20,717 nucleotides of DNA from positions 1 to 20,717 of the forward strand of contig CALGOK010000050.1 of the NCBI GenBank assembly GCA_937961295.1. Direction: 5' to 3'. The first letter of the stretch is position 1, and every line of letters starts with the position of its first letter. The position numbers and the translations under genes were made by a program. Below the pieces are notes generated by a model that did no database searches, was not told the DNA's origin, and saw only the letters and a list, made by a program, of their open reading frames with translations. Positions 7,183-13,607 of this stretch are shown one piece after another. The stretch comes from an uncultured Gemmatimonadota bacterium (GTDB taxonomy: Bacteria > Gemmatimonadota > Gemmatimonadetes > Gemmatimonadales > GWC2-71-9).

Positions 7183-8291
7183 CCCCGCGCATCCTCGTCA
7201 CCACGGGGGAGCCTTCGGGTGACCTCCACGGCAGTCGCGTCATCGAGGCGCTCGGCCAGCGCTTTCCCGGCGCCACCATCACCGCCATCGGCGGACCGCA
7301 CATCGCCGCGACCGGCACCACGATCCTGCGCGACATCGACGACTTCGCCGCAATGGGCTTCGTGGAGATCGTCCACAAGATTCCGGCACACCTGGCGCTG
7401 TACCGCCGCCTCTGCCGCGAGTTCGAGGCGGGGCGTCACGACCTGCTGATCACGGTGGACTACCCCGGGTTCCACGTCCGCCTCGCCGAGGGCGCCCGGC
7501 GGCGCGGCGTCAAGGTGCTGCACTACATCGCGCCCCAGCTCTGGGCCTGGCGCCCGCAGCGCGCGGCGCGGTGGGCCCGCGCGGTGGACCGGCTCGCGGT
7601 CATCCTCCCGTTCGAGGCCGAGTTCTTCCGGCAGCACGACATCGAGGCCACCTACGTGGGCCACCCGTTGGCGGAGAGCCGCGCGGCACCCGATCGCGGC
7701 GCGGCGCGCGCCGAGCTCGGCATCGGGGCCGATGAGCGAGTCCTGGCGCTCTTCCCGGGATCTCGCCGCGGCGAGATCCAGCGGCTCTGGGAACCGTACC
7801 GTGACGCCGCGGCGGCGCTGCGTCGCGCAGGGCTGGTGGATCACGTGGTGGTGGCCGGCACCTCGTGGGGTCGCTACCCCACCAGCGAGGAACTGATCGT
7901 GGTGCGTGACCGCCCCTCGCTCGCCCTCGCCGCCGCCGATGCGGTGCTCGCGAAGTCGGGCACGACCACGCTCGAGGCCGCGCTGGCGGATGTGCCGATG
8001 GTGGTGGCGTATCGCACCCACCCGATCACCTATCACGTGGCGCGCCGCGTGGTCACGGTGCCCTGGGTCTCGCTCGTCAACCTGATCGCGGAGCGCGAGG
8101 TCGTCCCCGAGCTGGTGCAGGAGGCGGTGACCACCGAGGCGCTGGTGCGATCGATCGGCCCGCTGCTCGATCGTGACAGTCCCCAGGCGATCGCCCAGCG
8201 CCAGGGATTTGCCGACGTGCGCCGGCGCCTTGGCGGCCCCGGGGCGGCCGACCGTGTCGCGGCGCTCGCCGCGGAGCTCCTCGAAGCGTGA
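7179..8291 (+). CDS. lpxB: LpxB, lipid-A-disaccharide synthase
   Basis: LpxB is the GT19 inverting glycosyltransferase that condenses UDP-diacylglucosamine with lipid X to give the beta-1',6 disaccharide, at the inner face of the cytoplasmic membrane. The 370-residue product begins with the family hallmark TTGEPSGDLHGS (residues about 8-19). It also has YPGFH, APQLWAWRP, PFEAEFF, YVGHPL, LFPGSRRGEI and the donor-binding SGTTTLEAAL near the C-terminal Rossmann half. Length and motif order are normal. ATG 7179 overlaps the upstream TGA, and the stop overlaps the GTG of the DUF374 gene. The lipid X-forming hydrolase (LpxH, LpxI or LpxG) is not encoded beside it. Confidence 0.95.
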   Translation: MTPRILVTTGEPSGDLHGSRVIEALGQRFPGATITAIGGPHIAATGTTILRDIDDFAAMGFVEIVHKIPAHLALYRRLCREFEAGRHDLLITVDYPGFHVRLAEGARRRGVKVLHYIAPQLWAWRPQRAARWARAVDRLAVILPFEAEFFRQHDIEATYVGHPLAESRAAPDRGAARAELGIGADERVLALFPGSRRGEIQRLWEPYRDAAAALRRAGLVDHVVVAGTSWGRYPTSEELIVVRDRPSLALAAADAVLAKSGTTTLEAALADVPMVVAYRTHPITYHVARRVVTVPWVSLVNLIAEREVVPELVQEAVTTEALVRSIGPLLDRDSPQAIAQRQGFADVRRRLGGPGAADRVAALAAELLEA

Positions 8292-8923
8292 GGTTTCCGC
8301 TTCCGCGCGGCCTGGTCCGCGCCGTGGGGACGCCGCTCGTCAATGCGCTGGCCCGGTCATGGCGCTACCGCACCGTCGGCGCCGAGCGCTGGGCCTGGGT
8401 CATCGAGGACCCGCGGCCGTACATCTTCCTGCTCTGGCACGAGGCGATCTTCCCGCTGCTCTGGTGGCACCGCGACCGGGGGATCGCGATCGTCGTCTCG
8501 CTGGGGCGTGAAGGACAGTACCTCGGTGACTATGCTTCAGGCCTCGGTTACCGCATCCTGCCCGGGTCGTCGTCGCGAGGCGGCGCCCGGGCACTGCTCG
8601 GTGCGGTGCGAGTGCTGGAGGAGGGCGGGCCGGTGGCCATCACCCCCGACGGGCCGCGGGGACCCCATCGCTGCCTCAAGCCGGGGGTGGTGCAGGCGGC
8701 CCAACGCACCGGGGCGTGGATCGTGCCCTTGCACGCCACGGCCGCGCCGGCATGGCGGCTCGGCACCTGGGATCGACTCGCGATCCCCAAGCCGCGTGCC
8801 GAGGTGGTGGTGGGCTACGGCGAGCCGTTCCGGGTCGGGGAGGGCCGGGAAGGGCTGGCCGATGGGATCGGGAAGTGCCGGGAGGCGATGATCGAACTCG
8901 AGGCGGAGATGCGGCACCCATGA
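8288..8923 (+). CDS. DUF374 lysophospholipid acyltransferase-like protein (possible late lipid A acyltransferase)
   Basis: The 211-residue protein has the LPLAT-like fold signatures of DUF374: a histidine in LLWHEAIF (H51) and the TPDGPRGP motif (119-126). There is no cleavable signal peptide, but a hydrophobic patch, FPLLWW, lies near the active site and could sit on the inner membrane. Its place between lpxB and lpxK, joined to both by 4-base overlaps, ties it to lipid A. DUF374 proteins include LpxJ of Helicobacter and Campylobacter, a non-orthologous replacement for the secondary acyltransferase LpxM. An LpxJ-like role is therefore reasonable but unproven; a phospholipid acyltransferase is the alternative. 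Confidence 0.85.
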   Translation: MRFPLPRGLVRAVGTPLVNALARSWRYRTVGAERWAWVIEDPRPYIFLLWHEAIFPLLWWHRDRGIAIVVSLGREGQYLGDYASGLGYRILPGSSSRGGARALLGAVRVLEEGGPVAITPDGPRGPHRCLKPGVVQAAQRTGAWIVPLHATAAPAWRLGTWDRLAIPKPRAEVVVGYGEPFRVGEGREGLADGIGKCREAMIELEAEMRHP

Positions 8924-9960
8924 GCGCCCGCAGGCGCGGCGACGGGCACCGGGCGGTGCGGTGGCTCTGGACCTCCCGTCGGCTCGATGCCCGGGCGGCC
9001 CGTGCCTTGCTGGTCCCTGCCTCCGGGTTGTGGGCGGCGGCGATGCGACTGCGCGCCGGTGCCTACCGCCGGGGCTGGCTGGCGAGTCACGACCTGCCGC
9101 TCCCTGCGATCGCCGTGGGCAACCTCACCGTCGGCGGTTCGGGGAAGACTCCGATCGCCGGCTGGGTTGCGGCACGGTTCGCCGCCCGCGGGATCCGGCC
9201 CGGGATCCTGTTGCGGGGGGTGGGTGGCGACGAGGTACTGGTGCACCGCGAGGCGGTGCCCGAGGCGGTGGTGGTCGCCGATCCTGATCGCCGGGCCGGG
9301 GCCGGGGCGGCCCGCGCCGCCGGCGCCGAGGTGCTGGTGCTCGACGACGCCTACCAGCGGCTCGATGTGCGGCGCGACCTCAATCTCTGCGTGGTGAGCG
9401 CGGAGACCTCGCGCGCGGTGGGATGGTCGCTGCCTGCCGGACCGTGGCGGGAACGCTGGCCCGCGATCCGCCGCGCCGACGCGGCCGTGGTCACCCGCAA
9501 GCGGGCCGACCGCGAAACGGCAGGGCGGATGGCGGATCGGATCCGCGCCGAGATCGGCGGGCCAGTGGCCATCGCGCACCTGGGGCTCGGTGTTTTGCGC
9601 GGACTGGTGAGTGGCCGGGAGCAGCCGGTGTCGACGCTCGATGGCCGCCGCGTGGTGGCAGCGTGCGCGATCGCCGACCCGGCGGCGTTCGTGTCGCAGG
9701 TGAAGCGCGCCGGCGCGCAGGTGCAGGTGGCCACGTGGAAGGACCACCACGCCTACCGCGACGAGGACGTCGCGTGGCTGGCCCACGCGTCGCGACGCGC
9801 CGACCACGTGGTGATCACCGCCAAGGACGCGGTGAAGTTGCGGGACCGCTGGCCGGCCTCCGTGCCGGAACCGCTGGTGGCCATGCTCTCGATCACCTTC
9901 GAGGCAGGCGAGGCGGAGCTGGGCGACGCGATCGACACGCTGGTCGCGCCGATCACCTGA
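8920..9960 (+). CDS. lpxK: LpxK, tetraacyldisaccharide 4'-kinase (divergent)
   Basis: LpxK phosphorylates the 4' position of the lipid A disaccharide using ATP at the inner membrane. The protein is 346 residues. An N-terminal amphipathic or hydrophobic region (about 28-45) precedes the diagnostic P-loop GNLTVGGSGKTP (67-78). The D104-E105 pair, Walker-B-like D142-D143 and H276-H277 (KDHHAY, family DHHxY) remain. The usual RGYG followed by about 15-20 residues and GDEP is contracted to RGVGGDE (99-105), and the usual DDGxQH reads DDAYQR. The key acidic and histidine residues survive, so activity is likely, but the substrate-side loop differs from E. coli LpxK. It ends the lpx block; a 45-base gap follows. 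Confidence 0.92.
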   Translation: MSARRRGDGHRAVRWLWTSRRLDARAARALLVPASGLWAAAMRLRAGAYRRGWLASHDLPLPAIAVGNLTVGGSGKTPIAGWVAARFAARGIRPGILLRGVGGDEVLVHREAVPEAVVVADPDRRAGAGAARAAGAEVLVLDDAYQRLDVRRDLNLCVVSAETSRAVGWSLPAGPWRERWPAIRRADAAVVTRKRADRETAGRMADRIRAEIGGPVAIAHLGLGVLRGLVSGREQPVSTLDGRRVVAACAIADPAAFVSQVKRAGAQVQVATWKDHHAYRDEDVAWLAHASRRADHVVITAKDAVKLRDRWPASVPEPLVAMLSITFEAGEAELGDAIDTLVAPIT

Positions 9961-9977
9961 ACCACCCTTTCCCCTTT

Positions 9978-9991
9978 GGTCCCCAAGGACC
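9978..9991 (+). promoter_or_regulatory. Small hairpin before the glutamate dehydrogenase ribosome binding site
   Basis: GGTCC (9978-9982) and GGACC (9987-9991) pair around a CCAA loop, extendable by two G-U pairs, and abut GGAG (9992-9995), the likely Shine-Dalgarno of the next gene. There is no T-run, so it is not a standard terminator. The structure may be chance in such GC-rich DNA. Confidence 0.25.
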
Positions 9992-10005
9992 GGAGCGCAG
10001 ACAGG

Positions 10006-11319
10006 ATGTCGAACCCCAAGACGCGACGCGGTGCCATTTCGGTCATCAAACCGGACCGTGACCGTCGATTCGTCACCGAGGACAATCCCTTCGAAGCGAT
10101 GATGTCGCGCTTCGACGACGCCGCCCGCCGGCTCAACCTCGAGCCCGGGCTCTACAAGGTGCTCCGCTCGCCGGAGAAGCAGATCATCGTCGCCGTGCCG
10201 ATCATGCGCGACAACGGCGAGATCGAGGTGTACACCGGCATTCGCGTGCTCCACAACACGTCGCGCGGACCGGCCAAGGGCGGCATCCGGTTCGACCTGG
10301 CCGTCACGCTCGACGAGGTCAAGGCGCTCGCCGCGTGGATGACGTGGAAGTGCGCCGTGGTGAACCTCCCGTTCGGCGGCGGCAAGGGCGGGGTGATCTG
10401 CGACCCCACCACCATGTCGGTCAACGAGCTCGAGCGGCTGACGCGCCGCTACACGGCCGAGATCATCGAGATCCTCGGCCCCGACAGCGACGTCCCCGCG
10501 CCCGACGTCAACACCAACGAGCGGGTCATGGCCTGGATCATGGACACCTACTCCATGCACAAGGGCCACACCGTGACCGCCGTGGTGACCGGCAAGCCGA
10601 TCGAGATGGGCGGCTCGCTCGGCCGGCGCGACGCCACCGGGCGCGGCTGCCTGGTGGTGGCCAAGCAGGCGCTGGCGCGGCTCGAGATCCCGCTCGACCA
10701 GGCCACCGTGGCGGTGCAGGGCTTCGGCAACGTGGGCTCGACCGCGGCGCGGCTCATGGCCGCCGAGGGGATGCGGATCGTCGCGGTGAGCGACAAGAAG
10801 GGCGGCATCTACGACCCCAAGGGGCTCGACATCCCCAGCGTGCTGGAGTGGATCAAGGAGCACCGCTTCCTCGAGGGGTTCCCCGGCGCCAAGGTGATCT
10901 CCAACGAGGAGCTGCTCACCCTCAAGTGCGACGTGCTGGTGCCCGCCGCACTCGAGAACGTGATCACCAGCAAGAACGCCGGCGCGGTCAAGGCGCGGAT
11001 CATCTGCGAGGGGGCCAACGGCCCCACCACCGCCAAGGCCGACGCGATCCTCGACAAGAAGGGGATCTTCGTCATCCCCGACATCCTCGCCAACGCCGGC
11101 GGCGTGACCGTCTCCTACTTCGAGTGGGTGCAGGACCGCGGCGGCTACTTCTGGGACGAGGAGACTGTCAACGAGCGCCTTGAGAAGATCATGTCGAAGG
11201 CGTTCGACGAGGTGGTCGCGATGGCCGACAAGCACGGGGTGAGCATGCGCATCGGTGCCTACATGCTGGCGATCGAGCGGGTCGCCGCAATGCACCGGAT
11301 GCGCGGGCTCTATGCCTGA
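10006..11319 (+). CDS. gdhA: Glutamate dehydrogenase (Glu/Leu/Phe/Val family)
   Basis: The enzyme interconverts glutamate and 2-oxoglutarate plus ammonia using NAD(P), linking nitrogen and carbon metabolism in the cytosol. The 437-residue length is typical. K91 in PAKGGIRF, K115 in MTWKCA and K127 in PFGGGKGG are the substrate-binding and catalytic lysine region, and VPAPDVNT is the conserved aspartate segment. The nucleotide-binding domain holds GFGNVGS. The substrate could be another amino acid of the family, but PFGGGKGG and the overall pattern fit glutamate. ATG 10006 was chosen because GGAG lies at 9992-9995; an in-frame TTG at 9976 only adds a non-family leader. Cofactor preference cannot be read with confidence. 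The stop overlaps the rlmH start (TGATG). Confidence 0.93.
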   Translation: MSNPKTRRGAISVIKPDRDRRFVTEDNPFEAMMSRFDDAARRLNLEPGLYKVLRSPEKQIIVAVPIMRDNGEIEVYTGIRVLHNTSRGPAKGGIRFDLAVTLDEVKALAAWMTWKCAVVNLPFGGGKGGVICDPTTMSVNELERLTRRYTAEIIEILGPDSDVPAPDVNTNERVMAWIMDTYSMHKGHTVTAVVTGKPIEMGGSLGRRDATGRGCLVVAKQALARLEIPLDQATVAVQGFGNVGSTAARLMAAEGMRIVAVSDKKGGIYDPKGLDIPSVLEWIKEHRFLEGFPGAKVISNEELLTLKCDVLVPAALENVITSKNAGAVKARIICEGANGPTTAKADAILDKKGIFVIPDILANAGGVTVSYFEWVQDRGGYFWDEETVNERLEKIMSKAFDEVVAMADKHGVSMRIGAYMLAIERVAAMHRMRGLYA

Positions 11320-11780
11320 TGCGGCTGCTGCTCTTCGAAACCGGCCGGCTGCGGCCGGCGTTCCGCGAGGCGTGTGACGACTACCTCCGCCGCCTCGACC
11401 GGGTGGTGACGATCGAGGAGCACGAGGCGAAGGAGGCCGGTCGCGCGGCGAGCGCGACCGCCCGGCGCGAGGAGGAGGACCGGCGGCTGCTCAAGCTGGT
11501 CCCCGACGGCGCCGCGATCACCCTGCTCGACCGCACCGGGGCGGCGTGGACCAGCGAGGAGCTGGCACGCCGCCTCGATGCGTGGCGCACCGCCGCGCGC
11601 GACCGTGCGCTCGTCATCGGTGGCGCCGAGGGCCTGGGCGATGCGGTGCGCGCCCGCGCCGACGAGCGGTGGAGCCTCGGCCCGCTTACCCTTCCCCATG
11701 AACTGGCGCGGGTGATCGTGGCCGAGCAGCTCTACCGGGCCGCCACCATCCTGCAAGGTCACCCCTACCATCGCGGCTGA
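11319..11780 (+). CDS. rlmH: RlmH, 23S rRNA pseudouridine-1915 N3-methyltransferase
   Basis: RlmH is a SPOUT-class, SAM-dependent methyltransferase that modifies pseudouridine 1915 in helix 69 of 23S rRNA on the assembled ribosome. The 153-residue product has the normal family length (about 155). The C-terminal trefoil-knot motifs are present: LLDRTGAAWTSEE, VIGGAEGL, LPHELARVIVAEQLYRA and the terminal HPYHRG. ATG 11319 shares one base with the glutamate dehydrogenase stop. In many bacteria rlmH lies beside rsfS; here it sits between gdh and bshC. Confidence 0.95.
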   Translation: MRLLLFETGRLRPAFREACDDYLRRLDRVVTIEEHEAKEAGRAASATARREEEDRRLLKLVPDGAAITLLDRTGAAWTSEELARRLDAWRTAARDRALVIGGAEGLGDAVRARADERWSLGPLTLPHELARVIVAEQLYRAATILQGHPYHRG

Positions 11781-11807
11781 CGGAGGTCGGATGACGGAGG
11801 ACGGAGG
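11779..11807 (+). repeat. Threefold GACGGAGG repeat around the bshC start
   Basis: GACGGAGG occurs at 11779-11786, 11793-11800 and 11800-11807, each a strong Shine-Dalgarno-like sequence. The first copy serves ATG 11791. The third lies ten bases before TTG 11818, an alternative bshC start that would give a product beginning MRIVSHPVPG. Confidence 0.6.
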
Positions 11808-13323
11808 GCGGCCGCCGTTGCGCATCGTGTCGCACCCCGTGCCCGGCGTCACGCCGACGCCCGCACCGCGCGAGTCCGTCGCAGCGGCCGCCGATCTCCT
11901 GCGGCCATCGGCGGCCACCGAGCGGCTGCGGCTCCCCGGGGCGCTCGCCGTCACCACCGGCCAGCAACCCGGGCTCTTCGGTGGCCCGATGTACGTGGTG
12001 CACAAGGCGCTCGCCGCCCGCGCCGTGGCGCGATGTCTGGAGCGCCACTGGGATCGCCCGGTGGTGCCGGTCTTCTGGCTCGCCGGCGACGACCACGACT
12101 TTGCCGAAGCGACCCGCACGGCGTGGTGGACGCGCGCCGACGAGGTGGTGGAGTGGCGGCTGCCGCCACGCGCCGACGACGCCCCGCAACACCCGATGGC
12201 CGCCGAGCCGCTCCCGATCCGTGACGTGGCCGCCGCGCGCGAGCGCCTCGCCGCCGATCTTGCCCCCGGGGCCGCCCGCGACCACGCCCTCGCCTGGATC
12301 GATCGCCACTGGCGGGCCGGCGCCACCATCCATTCCGCCTTCGCCACCGCGATCGCCGAGCTGCTGGAACCACTCGGCATCGCGATGCTCGATGCCACCG
12401 CCGCACCGATGAAGCGCGCACAGGTCCGGCTGCTCCTCGATGCGGTCGACCGGAGCAGCGTGCTCGATCACGCCCTCGCCCACCTGCCGGAGCGCGATGC
12501 TTGGGTCGGGGCCGGCGAGGGGCACACCCTCGTGTTCGTGGAGGCCGCAGCGGGGCGCGACCGGTTGGTGCGCGATGGCGATGCGTTCCGCACCCGGCGC
12601 AGCGGTGAACGCTTCACGCGCGATGAGCTGGCGGCCCTCCTCCAGCGCGAGCCCGAGCGCTTCTCCGCCAACGTGCTGCTGCGGCCGGTGGTGGAGGCCG
12701 CGCTGCTCCCCACGGCGGCCTACGTGGCCGGCCCCGGTGAGCTGCGCTACCTCACCCGGCAGGCGGCCGCGCTGTATCCGCTGCTCGACGTGGAGCCGCA
12801 GGCCCCGCTGCCGCGCTGGGGCGGCAGCGTGATCGACGCGGTGAGCGAGCGGCTGCTGGGACGACTCGCGCTCGACGCGAACGCGGTGCTCGACGACCGC
12901 GGTGCGCTGGGCCGGATGATGGTCCGGCGCGACCTCGACGGCCGCGTGCCCGCGGCGATCGAGGAGCTGCAGGCGGCGATCGATGCGACCGCAGCCACGC
13001 TGCAGGAAGCCGGAACGGCCATCGATCCGGTGCTGGCGCGCGCGATCGAATCGCGCCGGCGCAAGCTGCGGTTCGTGACCGAGGACCTTGAGCGGCTGAT
13101 GGAGCGCCATCACAAGAAGCGCGATGGCATCGCCTGGTCGCAGTTTCGACGCCTCCGCACCCGTCTGCTCCCCCTCGACCAGCGGCAGGAACGCACCATC
13201 GGGGTGGCCGCGGCCCTCGGCACGTGGGGCGAGGAGTGGATCACCGCGGCGGCCAAGGCGGCCGACGCCTGGGCGGAGGCGACCGTGGTGCCGTCGCTCG
13301 CCACCGCCGGAGACTCCCGGTGA
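11791..13323 (+). CDS. bshC: BshC, putative bacillithiol-synthesis cysteine ligase
   Basis: BshC is thought to add cysteine to glucosaminyl-malate in the last step of making bacillithiol, a low-molecular-weight thiol of redox defence. The 510-residue product matches the family (about 530-540), with TGQQPGLFGGP (56-66), VPVFWLAGDDHDF (92-104) and a long C-terminal alpha-helical coiled-coil region (about 390-450). The glycosyltransferase (bshA) and deacetylase (bshB) are not in this window. ATG 11791 has GGAGG four bases upstream; TTG 11818 is an alternative that removes a charged leader. The TGA overlaps the GTG of the next small gene. Confidence 0.92.
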   Translation: MTEDGGRPPLRIVSHPVPGVTPTPAPRESVAAAADLLRPSAATERLRLPGALAVTTGQQPGLFGGPMYVVHKALAARAVARCLERHWDRPVVPVFWLAGDDHDFAEATRTAWWTRADEVVEWRLPPRADDAPQHPMAAEPLPIRDVAAARERLAADLAPGAARDHALAWIDRHWRAGATIHSAFATAIAELLEPLGIAMLDATAAPMKRAQVRLLLDAVDRSSVLDHALAHLPERDAWVGAGEGHTLVFVEAAAGRDRLVRDGDAFRTRRSGERFTRDELAALLQREPERFSANVLLRPVVEAALLPTAAYVAGPGELRYLTRQAAALYPLLDVEPQAPLPRWGGSVIDAVSERLLGRLALDANAVLDDRGALGRMMVRRDLDGRVPAAIEELQAAIDATAATLQEAGTAIDPVLARAIESRRRKLRFVTEDLERLMERHHKKRDGIAWSQFRRLRTRLLPLDQRQERTIGVAAALGTWGEEWITAAAKAADAWAEATVVPSLATAGDSR

Positions 13324-13607
13324 GCATCGTCGGCATCGCGCTGCTGGTGGCGCTCTGCATCCCGATCGTTGCGCTGCTGGTCGACTCGCCGATCGGGCGC
13401 GCCATCGGCGCCCGGCTGGAACGGCATCCACCGCGCGCGCAGCCCGGCGAGGCCACCGCCGAGCTGGAGAAGCGCCTGGCGCTGCTCGAGGGCGACGTGG
13501 AGATGCTCCAGAAGTCGGTCGACGAGCTGCGCGAGGAGAACGAGTTCCTGCGGCGGCTGCTCGAGGAGGGCCGCGGACGAGCCGCCCTTCCCGGGGACGG
13601 TGCGTGA
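13320..13607 (+). CDS. Small membrane-anchored leucine-zipper protein, function unknown
   Basis: The 95-residue protein has one hydrophobic segment at about 3-21, a short Arg-rich stretch (27-39), then a coiled coil. Leucines at 49, 56, 63, 70 and 77 are exactly seven apart, with L53, V60, V67, N74 and L81 at the complementary heptad position, a textbook zipper. Positive residues after the membrane segment suggest a cytoplasmic coiled coil, as in PspB. FtsB/FtsL-like topology is the other possibility, but would need the opposite orientation. No family was recognised. Both ends are 4-base GTGA overlaps, with bshC and murJ. GTG 13320 gives a product starting directly with the membrane helix. 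Expression with murJ suggests an envelope role, which is inference only. Confidence 0.8.
   Translation: MSIVGIALLVALCIPIVALLVDSPIGRAIGARLERHPPRAQPGEATAELEKRLALLEGDVEMLQKSVDELREENEFLRRLLEEGRGRAALPGDGA

Noticed and set aside
8815..11295. An 826-codon open frame on the minus strand across the DUF374 gene, lpxK and gdh
   Set aside because: The peptide is rich in His, Arg, Gly and Ala with no family motif, and lies opposite three well-supported genes. Long antisense frames are expected in GC-rich coding DNA with G/C third positions.
10006..11319. Glutamate dehydrogenase as amino-group supplier for a GnnB-type step in lipid A
   Set aside because: Glutamate is a general metabolite and the gene is separated from the lpx block by a gap; proximity alone does not support the link.
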